A DNA stretch of 14,831 bases from Burkholderiaceae bacterium (GTDB taxonomy: Bacteria > Pseudomonadota > Gammaproteobacteria > Burkholderiales > Burkholderiaceae_C). The notes below the pieces were generated by a model that searched no databases, was not told where the DNA came from, and saw nothing but the letters and a program-made list of their open reading frames with translations. The stretch covers positions 1-14,831 of the forward strand of contig JALRFN010000314.1 of the NCBI GenBank assembly GCA_023268425.1, in the 5' to 3' direction. Positions 8,201 through 14,831 of the stretch are shown here, piece by piece. The translations under genes were made by a program, and so were the position numbers. The stretch's first letter is position 1. Every line of letters starts with the position of its first letter.

Positions 8201-11200
8201 AATCACCGGAGACCAAACCCACACGCAAGCGTTTGCCCAATCCTTGCGCCCGCAATGGCGGCGTCCACGGACCCAGCGCTTGCGACCAGGCCGTGGCGTA
8301 GCGCCTTGCCGCGTCTGCGGCCTCGCGCACCTCGTAGCCGTCGACGCGGGTGGCCACCATCATGCGGTTGATCAAGGCGTTTTGGTGGGTGGGCTCCACC
8401 GCCAAGGCCTGCTCATAGTCAGCCAAGGCCTGCGCCCAACGGCCCACCGACTCTTCCAAGACACCGCGTTTGAAATAAGCCTCGGCGTGCTGGGGCTGCA
8501 ACTCAATGATGCGGCTCAGCATGCGTCGCGCGCCTTTGAGGTCATCCAGGCGACGCAGCAACGGCGCCAGCATCAGCATCACCTCGACGTGGTCTTTGTC
8601 GTGTTTCAGGTAGGCGCGCAGCACATCACGCGCGGCCTCAAAGCGTTCGGCCATGAAGTGCCAACGCGCCACGTTGAGCACACAAGAGGCCTGCCGCCCG
8701 CCGTGCGCTTCCAGCCTGGGCATCACGGCGTCCCACTCGTCCCTGCGGCCGAGCTCCTCCATCAAGACGCCCCACATGTTCAACAACTCAGGGCGATTGG
8801 GTTGCTCGGCCAACAAGGCTTGCGTGAGCTCAGCGGCTTGCTGGTGTTGCCCTTGATCGCGCAGTCTCAAGGCCTCGCGGAAACGCGTGCGCCACTGCGG
8901 GTCAATCACCTGAAGGCTAGGCGTGGTTGCGGTCGCGGCTTCGGCTGGCACTTCGACCTCACCACAGGCCGCCTGCCACACCCGACGCAGCAAAGCCACC
9001 CAGTCGCGCCCGAAGCGCTCACCATCGAACAAGGCACTGCGGCGGGCCTGCTCTCGCAAGCCCATGCGCAAGGCGTTCAAAGTCGACCACTGTTGTGGCT
9101 GTGCCCAATGCACAGCCAAGGCAACAAAGGCCTCGGGCGTGTGGGTCACCCAATCGTCCAAGCCAACGGCGCGCAAAAGCTGTTCACCTTGGCGGGCCAA
9201 CATGCCGGGCTGGGTCAGCGTGATCGTGGGCACGCCCATCCACAAGGCCTGCGCCGTCGTCGTGCCACCGGGAAAAGAAAAGGTATCCAGCAGCACGTCC
9301 ACCTCAGCGTGGGCGCTCAAGAAGTCGTCGAACGACACGCGTCCGAGCAAGTCCACGCGCTCAGGCGCCACACCCAAGGCTTGCAGTTTGGCCGAGAAGT
9401 CTTGTTTTTCAACCCCAAAGAGCCGCGCCGATTGCACGCGCAGCCGGGCGCTGGGCACGCCCTTGAGGACTTTTGCCCAAACGGACAACACCGCGTCGGT
9501 GATTTTGGGCAACTCTTGGAACGAGCCAAAGGTGATGTGGCCTTTGCTCAGGGCAGGCGTCTTGGCGACGGGCAAGGTGTCGCTGGGCACTTGCATGCAC
9601 AGGCGCGTTTCGGGCAGGCGCCACACCCGCTCGGTGAACCACTGCTCTTCGCCCGCTGGCACACAAACGGGGTCGGCGATCACGCCGTCCATGGTGGGCA
9701 AACCCGTGCTTGAAAAGTAACCCAACCAAGTCAACTGCACGGCCACAGGCTTGCGCGCAAAAATGCCCAAACGCGCGCCGCCGGTGTAACCGCCCAAGTC
9801 GATCAGCACGTCGATGCCTTCGCGTTGAATGAGGTCACAGGCCTGCGCGTCATTGCACTTGGAGATGTCGTGCCACGCGACACAACGCTGATGCAAGACA
9901 TGACTCAAGGGTGTCATGACGGACTGGTTGGAAAACGCCACCCAATCCACCTCTGCACCGGCCTGGCTCAACAGCAGCGGCGATAAAAAATAGCCCACCG
10001 GGTGATCGCGCAAATCCGCCGACACCAAACCCACGCGCAAGCGCTGATGTGGATCGCTGGCGGCAGTCACTGGGCAGCGCGGCGTGGCCGCCACCATCGC
10101 TTCGCCCCAGCGCTTGGCCTGCTCAAAGATGGCTTGTACCCGGTTCGGATAGGCGTAGTGCGCCGTGAACCCCAAGTTGAATTGCGCCGGAACGAAGGTG
10201 GGGTCTACGCGCAAGGCTTCGCGGTAATGGCGGTGCGCGGCGACGAAGTCCATGCCGCGCGCGTGCCACATGCCCAAGTTCATGTTGGCCTGTACGTGTT
10301 CGGGGTCAATCGCCACGGCCGCTTCGTAGTGTTCACGAGCGCCCGCACGGTCGCCTTGGTCTTGCAAAGCGTCTGCCAAGTTCAACTGAAATCGCAGGTT
10401 TTGGGGTGCGGCAGCGACCGCTCGGCGCAGCAAGGCCACGCCTTGCTCGGCGCGACCGTGCTGACGCCAATACATGCCTAAATTGAACAAGGCGTGAGCA
10501 AAGCGGGGCGACAAGTCGATGGCGTGTTGCCAACTGGCCTGTGCTGCATCGCTTTGCCCTTGTTCACTCAACATGGAGCCCAGCATGTTGTGCGCCAAAG
10601 GCTCTGAGGGCCACTTGGCCACGGCCTGACGGGCTGCGTACACCGCTGCGGCCAGTTGCCCTTGGCCACGCAAAGCCAACACCTCTTCCAGCGCCACTTG
10701 TGTGGCGGACTTGCCTTCAGGCACCGGCGCTGCCAAGGCACAACGGTGTCGCCACAAGGCGCGCACCACATGAAGCCAGTCGCGTCCAAACCGCTGGCCG
10801 TCGAACAAAGCACTGCCACGCGCGCGCTCGCGCAGGCCCAACCGAAGGCTGTTGAGCGCGGGCCAAGCCTGGGGCTGCGCCCACTTGACGGCCAAGGCCA
10901 CATAGGCGTCTTCGTCGTGGGCCACCCAATCGTCCAAGCGCACCGCGCGCAAGACTTGCTCGCCTTGGCGCGCCAACATACCGGGGCGAGACAAGGCCAC
11001 CGTGGGCACGCCCATCCAAACCGCCTGCACCGAAGTCGTACCGCCCGGATAGGGGAAGCTGTCCAAAATCACATCCACGTCACCGTGCGCCGCGAAGTAG
11101 TCGGCAAATGGGGTGTTGGTGACCAGCGTCACACGCTCCAATGCAATGCCCACCGCTTGCAAGCGCGCTTCAAAGTTGCTGCGCTTGCGTGGCTCAGCAT

Positions 11201-14200
11201 CTAAAAATCGCGCCTGAATACGAAAGCGCGCCGTCGGCACTTGGGCGGCAATTCGGCCCCACAGCGCCAAGACCGCGTCATTGAGCTTGGCCAAGTCTTG
11301 GAAGGAGCCAAAGGTGAAATGGCCATGGCTCAAGGCTGGCGTGGCCACAACCTCTGGTGCAATGGCTGGCGGCACCATGCACAAGCGGGTTTGCGGCAAG
11401 TGCCAAACCTGCTCGGTGAACCAGCGCTCCTCACCCGGCGGCACGCACACGGGGTCGGCCAATACCGCGTCCACGGTGGGTAAACCCAACGTAGCGAAGT
11501 AGCCCAGCCAACTCACTTGTATTGGCGCCGGCTTGCGCAGCAAGACATCCACCCGATGTCCCGCAGTGACGCCCGCCAGGTCCACCAAGATGTCCACGCC
11601 GTCGCGCTGAATCAGCTCGCACACGCGCTCGGTGTTCATGTTGTGGATGTGGTGCCAAGCTTTGGCTTGTTGGGCAATGCCCTGAGCCACGGGGTCAAAA
11701 ATGGCGTTGTTGGCGTAGGCGTACCAATCCACCTCGCCTGCGGCCTCGCTGTGGAGCAGGCTCAACAGAAAATGCGTCACCGAATGGTCGCGCAAATCGC
11801 CCGAAATCAGGCCAATGCGCAAGCGTTTGTTGGGTTCGCTGGGCGCTGGCGTCTCACACCTGCGGGTTTGGCTGCACACCAAATCGCCCCAAGCTTTGGC
11901 GTGTTCGTGCGCGCGCTCGGGCTGGGCATCGCTGGCATAGTGCAGCGAAAACATCAAATTGGACCACGCGGTTAAATTGCCCGGGCTGCGCTGCAAGACC
12001 CAAGCGAACTTGTCGACCGCTGTTGGGTAGTCGTAGGCGCGCATGGCCATGACACCCAGGCTGTTGACCGCTTGCGCGTTTTGCGGGTCGATGCGCAACA
12101 TGGCCTCAAAACATGCGGCCGCCTCATCCAACAAGCCTTGTGCCGCATAGGTTTGGCCCAAATTGAAGTGGGCATTGAGGTGCTCGGGCGAAGCCTCCAA
12201 CGCCTTGTTCAAGTAGGCGTGGGCTTGCGCCCACTGCCCTCTGCTCTTGGCATACAGCCCCAAATTAGACCAAGCATCGGCCATGCGGGGCGCCAGCTCA
12301 ACCGCGCGCTTCCAGGACTCAGCCGCACGGTCCGCTTCACCAAATCGGTCCAACACCCAAGCCCACATGTTGTGGGCCAAAGCGGCTTGCGGCCATTGCT
12401 GAACCAAGGCTTCGCCCGCAAGCAAGGCACGCTCTCGCTCACCCGCCTGGGCAATGTCCAAGACCTGTTTCAAGGCCTGGGACAAATCTTGCGCCATGGT
12501 CTTGGGGCTGGAGGACAGGCAGCCGCGAGCGCGCGCAAAAGCCTCCACCATGTGCACCCAATCGCGACCAAAGGTCTCGAAGTCAAAGACTGGTGTTTGG
12601 CGCAGCTGCTCGCGCGCCTGAGCGCGCCACGCGGCCAAGGCTTGCAGGGACTCCGCAGAGGCGCAGGCCACCGCCTTGGCCACGTAGTCGGCCTCGCTGC
12701 TGGCGACCCATTGGCCCAAACCCGCGTTGACCATCAAACTTTGCCCTTGCCGCCCGATCATGCCCGCTTGCGCCAAGGTCAGCGTGGGCACACCCATCCA
12801 CAAGGCCTGAACGGTTTTGGTGCCATTGAGGAAGGGAAAGGTGTCCAACACCACATCGACTGCGGCGTAGGCCGCCAAATAATCGGCCCAGCGCATGTTG
12901 CCCGCCCAGTCCACGCGCTGCAGCGGCAGGCCCGCCTCCACGCAGCGTTGACCAAAGCGTTGGTGGGCGATGTTTTTTGCGTCCCATTGCCGGGTTTGCA
13001 AACGAAAACGCGCATCGGGCAAAGCCTCAGCAATGGCCGCCCAACACCGCAAGGTCGCGTCGCTGATTTTGGTCAGGTCTTGAAAACTGCCAAAAGTGAC
13101 GTGGCCACGTGCCAAGGCCGGCAAGGGGGCGATGGCTGGGGCGTCGCTGGGTGGCATCCAGCAATAGCGCGTGTGCGGCAAGCTCAGCACCTCGGGCTCG
13201 CTGAACCACTGTTGCTCATCTGGCGGCACAGCGATGGGGTCGACCACGATGGCATCCACGGCGGTCAAGCCCGTGGTGGCATGGAAGCCCAGCCAAGTCA
13301 GTTGCAAAGGTGCTGGGCGGCGCCGAAAGACACCCAAACGGTGCCCCACGGTGTGACCAGATAAATCAATCAACACATCCACACGTTCTTGCTGAATGAG
13401 CGCACAGACCTGCTCGTCGTCCACTTGATCAATGCGGTGCCAGGCCACGCATGGGGCTCTCAACTCCGCGGTCGTGGCGTCTTCTGTCGGGCTGTTGTGA
13501 AACCCAATCCAATCCACCGCCCGCGCGGCTTGGCTGACCAACAAACCTTGCAACAACAGGCCCACAGGGTGGTGTTTCAAATCTGCACTGACCAAGCCCA
13601 CGCGCAGCCGCTGCACCGCTGCGCGCTCTTGGTGCTGACACGCGGGCACTTCGGGTAATGCGGTGGCCCAAGCCTGGATGGCGTCATACAAAGACGCCGC
13701 AGACCCCTGCGGCTGATACAAGACCGCGCCAATGCGTTCGTGCAACAAGTCAGGCGGCCGCACGCCAGCGGCCTCAGCCTGGGTCACCACCTCGGCCACG
13801 CCGCCATAGTCCCACTGGCTTCGCTTCACATGCGTGAGCAAACGCCATGCTCCGACGTGGCCCGCATCTTGGGCCAGCAGTGTTTGCAAACGGACTTGGG
13901 CCAAATCCCATTGCTGTAGGTGCACGTGGGCAACCGCCGCGTTGAACAAGGCGACGCGGTGTTGGGGGTCCAGCGCCAACGCACGCTGGGCGCAGGCCAG
14001 GGCCTGCTGTGGCTGCTTCAGCGCCAGATGGGCGTTGGTCACGTTGGCCAGCGCCTCAACGTGCTCAGGCTGCTGTGCCAAAAAACGCTCCCACAGCGAC
14101 ACGGCGGCTTGGGCTTGGCCGCCCATGCCCAGGCTAACCGCGTGCAGGTGCCAAAGCGCCTCATGCTCGGGCCACCGTTGCATCGCCGCCTCGCCCAAAG

Positions 14201-14315
14201 CCAATGCACGTGCGACTTCGCTACGACCTTGCGCCTGCACGAGGTCGCGCCGCGCAGCCCCAACATCGGGCCAGGCGGCAGAAATTTTGGCGTAGTCTTT
14301 GGTATCAGTCGGCAT
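5241..14315 (-). CDS. Giant protein with five tandem TPR + GT41 (SPINDLY/OGT-type) glycosyltransferase modules
   Basis: One uninterrupted frame of 3024 codons encodes five consecutive units of about 600 residues. Each unit has a block of four or five tetratricopeptide repeats and then a catalytic domain of about 365 residues of the O-GlcNAc transferase / SPINDLY family, which transfers a sugar (GlcNAc, or fucose in plant SPY) to Ser/Thr of proteins. The His of the H-P-V-G motif stands at residues 249, 844, 1438, 2042 and 2673; the Lys of the FQ-D-x-x-K motif at 416, 1010, 1604, 2208 and 2839. Most also show GGTTTAQALWMGVPT for nucleotide binding. No signal peptide or membrane segment is seen, so it is probably cytosolic. 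Start: ATG 14315 (MPTDTKDY) fits best; ATG 14327 or upstream codons are possible, but the latter overlap the divergent gene. No Shine-Dalgarno sequence is clear. Donor and acceptor are unknown; no flagellin, pilin or nucleotide-sugar gene is in view. Confidence 0.93.
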   Translation of the reverse strand: MPTDTKDYAKISAAWPDVGAARRDLVQAQGRSEVARALALGEAAMQRWPEHEALWHLHAVSLGMGGQAQAAVSLWERFLAQQPEHVEALANVTNAHLALKQPQQALACAQRALALDPQHRVALFNAAVAHVHLQQWDLAQVRLQTLLAQDAGHVGAWRLLTHVKRSQWDYGGVAEVVTQAEAAGVRPPDLLHERIGAVLYQPQGSAASLYDAIQAWATALPEVPACQHQERAAVQRLRVGLVSADLKHHPVGLLLQGLLVSQAARAVDWIGFHNSPTEDATTAELRAPCVAWHRIDQVDDEQVCALIQQERVDVLIDLSGHTVGHRLGVFRRRPAPLQLTWLGFHATTGLTAVDAIVVDPIAVPPDEQQWFSEPEVLSLPHTRYCWMPPSDAPAIAPLPALARGHVTFGSFQDLTKISDATLRCWAAIAEALPDARFRLQTRQWDAKNIAHQRFGQRCVEAGLPLQRVDWAGNMRWADYLAAYAAVDVVLDTFPFLNGTKTVQALWMGVPTLTLAQAGMIGRQGQSLMVNAGLGQWVASSEADYVAKAVACASAESLQALAAWRAQAREQLRQTPVFDFETFGRDWVHMVEAFARARGCLSSSPKTMAQDLSQALKQVLDIAQAGERERALLAGEALVQQWPQAALAHNMWAWVLDRFGEADRAAESWKRAVELAPRMADAWSNLGLYAKSRGQWAQAHAYLNKALEASPEHLNAHFNLGQTYAAQGLLDEAAACFEAMLRIDPQNAQAVNSLGVMAMRAYDYPTAVDKFAWVLQRSPGNLTAWSNLMFSLHYASDAQPERAHEHAKAWGDLVCSQTRRCETPAPSEPNKRLRIGLISGDLRDHSVTHFLLSLLHSEAAGEVDWYAYANNAIFDPVAQGIAQQAKAWHHIHNMNTERVCELIQRDGVDILVDLAGVTAGHRVDVLLRKPAPIQVSWLGYFATLGLPTVDAVLADPVCVPPGEERWFTEQVWHLPQTRLCMVPPAIAPEVVATPALSHGHFTFGSFQDLAKLNDAVLALWGRIAAQVPTARFRIQARFLDAEPRKRSNFEARLQAVGIALERVTLVTNTPFADYFAAHGDVDVILDSFPYPGGTTSVQAVWMGVPTVALSRPGMLARQGEQVLRAVRLDDWVAHDEDAYVALAVKWAQPQAWPALNSLRLGLRERARGSALFDGQRFGRDWLHVVRALWRHRCALAAPVPEGKSATQVALEEVLALRGQGQLAAAVYAARQAVAKWPSEPLAHNMLGSMLSEQGQSDAAQASWQHAIDLSPRFAHALFNLGMYWRQHGRAEQGVALLRRAVAAAPQNLRFQLNLADALQDQGDRAGAREHYEAAVAIDPEHVQANMNLGMWHARGMDFVAAHRHYREALRVDPTFVPAQFNLGFTAHYAYPNRVQAIFEQAKRWGEAMVAATPRCPVTAASDPHQRLRVGLVSADLRDHPVGYFLSPLLLSQAGAEVDWVAFSNQSVMTPLSHVLHQRCVAWHDISKCNDAQACDLIQREGIDVLIDLGGYTGGARLGIFARKPVAVQLTWLGYFSSTGLPTMDGVIADPVCVPAGEEQWFTERVWRLPETRLCMQVPSDTLPVAKTPALSKGHITFGSFQELPKITDAVLSVWAKVLKGVPSARLRVQSARLFGVEKQDFSAKLQALGVAPERVDLLGRVSFDDFLSAHAEVDVLLDTFSFPGGTTTAQALWMGVPTITLTQPGMLARQGEQLLRAVGLDDWVTHTPEAFVALAVHWAQPQQWSTLNALRMGLREQARRSALFDGERFGRDWVALLRRVWQAACGEVEVPAEAATATTPSLQVIDPQWRTRFREALRLRDQGQHQQAAELTQALLAEQPNRPELLNMWGVLMEELGRRDEWDAVMPRLEAHGGRQASCVLNVARWHFMAERFEAARDVLRAYLKHDKDHVEVMLMLAPLLRRLDDLKGARRMLSRIIELQPQHAEAYFKRGVLEESVGRWAQALADYEQALAVEPTHQNALINRMMVATRVDGYEVREAADAARRYATAWSQALGPWTPPLRAQGLGKRLRVGLVSGDLGVHPVGYFLQSLLLSEAAKQVDWVVYASADWDDAVNRAFRAVVPTWHLVSAWSTERLCQQVRDDGVDVLVDLSGYTAASRLDAFARKPAPLQVAWLGYFATTGLPTMDAVLADPVCLPDDEVDAFSEAVWRLPHTRLCMQPIAEAPEVAPAPVLRQGHITLGCIQDPYKISDAVLQAWSKILRAVPNARLVLQHSKLGEESATRRAFTQRMQAHGLSPKQVSFGMGRPFERYLAGFEQYDFLLDTWPYTGGTTTAQALWMGVPTVSLATPGMIGRQGQGLLTAAGLGDWVVHSVDDYVAKVVGWCDANRWDALAALRAGLRERLRSTPLFDGERFAQDWIATVHGVWHHACLSAGEAPDAMAWVHITRQAQRWQGLRRWQECARYLEPVWQRSECPMGLLQLYAVAQTELGEREQAMRAWQAVTERPDANLNAWGLAGQHFERLGEAGQSLRCLREVLRFNPDDLPALSRLAHAALAEEDWAQAVRLYRRWVDVQPQAVGAWHNMGLALKSLGDEAGALDAWHSALAVDPKGLPTLLSVGLLHKDAGRSDEAMDWFLRMLDVDAHHRDAHDALVSLLFSQAFDARRTFTQAAAAARRYGQRLCAIYPAMAPAKQATEPNKVLRIGLVSADLNDHPVAYFLMPLLKHMPRDDVHWVAYHTSARETPYTQALRTRCHTWRQVEDLDFDTLTQRIVDDRIDVLVDLAGFTAGHRLEVFARRPAPLQLSWLGYFASLGLPAMDAVLADPVSVPDSEAHGFSERVVRLPHTRLCLGMPPDAPAVSPLPASGRGHATIGCFQHPDKVNAQVLTLWAQVAAAAPGARWRFQHKTWEDEALVARMVARMQAVGFPSERVTWHGKTLRHAYLAAHAQVDFILDTFPYNGGTTTAEALVMGVPTLTLARPGMMGRQGESLLRAAGLDAWVTHDEAAYVRWASHWAQARHWPALARLRAGLRKQVLISPLMDGASFATDWLSVVRGLWQDQCANNT
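5244..7149 (-). repeat. TPR-GT41 module 5 (residues about 2390-3024)
   Basis: The TPR block (about 2390-2620) is the longest and includes AVGAWHNMGLALKSLGDEAG. A SLLFSQAFDARRTF linker, typical before SPINDLY domains, leads into the GT41 domain from LRIGLVSADLNDHPVAYF (about 2659) to the C-terminus at 3024. His2673 and Lys2839 (FQHPDKVNA) are kept. The nucleotide loop is GGTTTAEALVMGVPT, with Val replacing Trp. It looks competent for catalysis. Confidence 0.85.
7150..8964 (-). repeat. TPR-GT41 module 4 (residues about 1785-2389)
   Basis: The TPR block (about 1800-1985) is more degenerate; the clearest unit is HAEAYFKRGVLEESVGRWAQ near 1925-1960. The GT41 domain runs from RLRVGLVSGDLGVHPVGYF (about 2027) to about 2389. 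His2042 and Lys2208 are kept, the latter in an altered context (LGCIQDPYKISD instead of FGSFQDL). The GGTTTAQALWMGVPT loop and PGMIGRQGQGLL are intact. Confidence 0.85.
8965..10737 (-). repeat. TPR-GT41 module 3 (residues about 1194-1784)
   Basis: The TPR block (about 1200-1395) has canonical units such as AHALFNLGMYWRQHGRAEQG and VQANMNLGMWHARGMDFVAA. The GT41 domain runs from RLRVGLVSADLRDHPVGYF (about 1425) to about 1784. His1438, Lys1604 (FQELPKITD) and a full GGTTTAQALWMGVPT loop are present. Together with module 4 it is the copy closest to a family consensus, so it is a good candidate for an active transferase. Confidence 0.85.
10738..12524 (-). repeat. TPR-GT41 module 2 (residues about 598-1193)
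   Basis: The TPR block (about 605-800) is the most regular in the protein, with units such as ADAWSNLGLYAKSRGQWAQA and LNAHFNLGQTYAAQGLLDEA. The GT41 domain runs from RLRIGLISGDL (about 830) to about 1193. His844 lies in a changed motif (HSVTHF instead of HPVGYF); Lys1010 is in FQDLAKLND. The nucleotide loop is GGTTSVQAVWMGVPT. In the GT part this copy is closest to module 3 (PGMLARQGEQ, WAQPQ, SALFDG), which suggests their shared origin by a late duplication. Confidence 0.85.
12525..14315 (-). repeat. TPR-GT41 module 1 (residues about 1-597)
   Basis: The TPR block spans about residues 40-200 (for example HVEALANVTNAHLALKQPQQ and the unit that follows). The GT41 domain runs from RLRVGLVSADL (236) to about 597. 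Catalytic candidates are His249 and Lys416. This copy deviates most in the nucleotide-binding loop: NGTKT replaces GGTTT, although QALWMGVPT follows normally. It also has WMPPSDAP after HTRYC and lacks the linker of the L-H-Y-type sequence found before the GT domain in modules 2 and 3. It is probably still folded; activity is less sure. Confidence 0.85.
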
Positions 14316-14343
14316 GAGCGTGAGCATACCTACAATTGTGCGC
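14316..14343. promoter_or_regulatory. 28-bp divergent intergenic region with ACAATTGT palindrome
   Basis: Only 28 bp separate ATG 14315 (minus strand) from ATG 14344 (plus strand). The perfect 8-bp palindrome ACAATTGT lies at 14332-14339. TACAAT at 14331-14336 matches a sigma-70 -10 box for the plus strand and would place the transcript start at or next to ATG 14344; I see no good -35. Neither gene has a clear Shine-Dalgarno sequence here. Promoter parts must reach into the opposite coding sequences. The assignment is inference. Confidence 0.4.
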
Positions 14344-14831
14344 ATGACCTTGCGCGAACACGCCCTCGCCGCCCTTTGCTTGGGCAATCCCGAAGAAAAA
14401 GTCACAGCCGTTCAGGCGCTGTGGACGCAGCGCGAGCAACTGCCTTTGGACACCCAAACGCAACTGCACATCCGAGCCGACCAAGTGGTGCCAGGGCGGC
14501 CAGAGCGGCCACGACTCATACACCCCGGTCAAGTCCCCACGCGCTCCCCGCACACGCTGGCTGGCCGTGCGGCCTTGCTGCACGCGATTTGTCACATCGA
14601 ATTCAACGCCATCAACCTCGCGCTGGACGCGATTTGGCGTTTTGCGAACCTGCCCGCCGCCTATTACCAAGACTGGTTGTTGGTGGCCCATGAGGAGTCG
14701 CAGCATTTCGTGATGCTGCGCGAACACCTGCGCGCCATGGGCGACGCCCAACAACACTGGGACTATGGTGACTTTGACGCCCACGACGGCTTGTGGCGCA
14801 TGTGCGAGCTGACCGCCAACGACTGGCTGGC
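14344..14831 (+). CDS. DUF455 family ferritin-like protein, 3' truncated by window end
   Basis: The frame opens at ATG 14344 and stays open to the window end, giving 162 codons of a family that usually has about 270 residues. The N-terminal MTLREHALAALCLGN is the typical DUF455 opening as I recall it. Ferritin-like metal-ligand positions are visible: Glu86 in CHIEFNAIN and the pair Glu118/His121 (E-x-x-H) in AHEESQHFVMLREHL. The family is thought to fold as a four-helix bundle, possibly with a di-iron site; its reaction is not established. GTG 14338 in the same frame is an alternative start. It is divergent from the giant glycosyltransferase gene with 28 bp between the starts, and it has no Shine-Dalgarno sequence, so a leaderless transcript is possible. 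Confidence 0.88.
   Translation, partial: MTLREHALAALCLGNPEEKVTAVQALWTQREQLPLDTQTQLHIRADQVVPGRPERPRLIHPGQVPTRSPHTLAGRAALLHAICHIEFNAINLALDAIWRFANLPAAYYQDWLLVAHEESQHFVMLREHLRAMGDAQQHWDYGDFDAHDGLWRMCELTANDWL

Noticed and set aside
7485..9713. A 742-codon open frame on the plus strand, antisense to modules 3 and 4 of the giant gene.
   Set aside because: It mirrors the codon bias of a GC-rich gene on the other strand; its translation has no recognisable domain, and similar antisense frames lie opposite the other modules (for example 12072-13364).
12495..12497. An internal ATG at the module 1/2 junction (MAQDLSQALKQ) as a separate gene start.
   Set aside because: No Shine-Dalgarno sequence precedes it and the frame runs through without a stop, so there is no support for independent translation.
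5241..14315. The five modules as an assembly artefact or as separate genes joined by error.
   Set aside because: The copies differ clearly from each other at DNA and protein level, the frame is intact across all four junctions and the spacing is regular; a collapse or misjoin would give near-identical copies or frameshifts.
14316..14405. An N-terminal extension of the giant protein by 30 codons to a GTG at 14405.
   Set aside because: It would overlap the first 62 bases of the divergent DUF455 gene, and the extra residues do not resemble a TPR start. ATG 14315 or 14327 is preferred.

Overview
The window reads as chromosomal DNA of a GC-rich betaproteobacterium. The best guess is Burkholderiales/Comamonadaceae, from the eno-ftsB pair, the style of the DUF455 protein and the Hsp33 and gamma-carbonic-anhydrase sequences. 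That placement comes from protein resemblance by memory, not from a search. Coding density is very high. I see no tRNA, rRNA, CRISPR array, transposase or integrase.

Left part (1-1542, + strand): the 3' end of enolase (eno), then ftsB (cell division), then a P-loop NadR-like kinase/ATPase 5 bp behind ftsB. The three probably form one transcription unit. The kinase gene ends by overlapping, tail to tail, a minus-strand alpha/beta hydrolase of the monoacylglycerol lipase type.

Middle part (1531-5219, - strand): read in the direction of transcription, the order is gamma-carbonic-anhydrase-like hexapeptide protein, hslO (Hsp33), a MenA-like UbiA-family prenyltransferase, and the alpha/beta hydrolase. 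A strong intrinsic terminator lies between the gamma-CA gene and hslO. A second hairpin covers the likely ribosome-binding site of the prenyltransferase gene.

Right part (5241-14315, - strand): one uninterrupted reading frame of about 3024 codons fills more than 60% of the window. It encodes five consecutive copies of a TPR block plus a GT41 / SPINDLY-type O-linked glycosyltransferase domain, with a period of about 600 residues. All five copies keep the conserved His and Lys of the family at the same spacing. This is the outstanding feature of the window. The gamma-CA gene follows it by 21 bp and probably belongs to the same transcript, which ends at the terminator at 4641-4662.

Right edge (14344-14831, + strand): a divergent DUF455 ferritin-like protein, cut by the window end. 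Only 28 bp separate its start from that of the giant gene, and neither start has a clear Shine-Dalgarno sequence.
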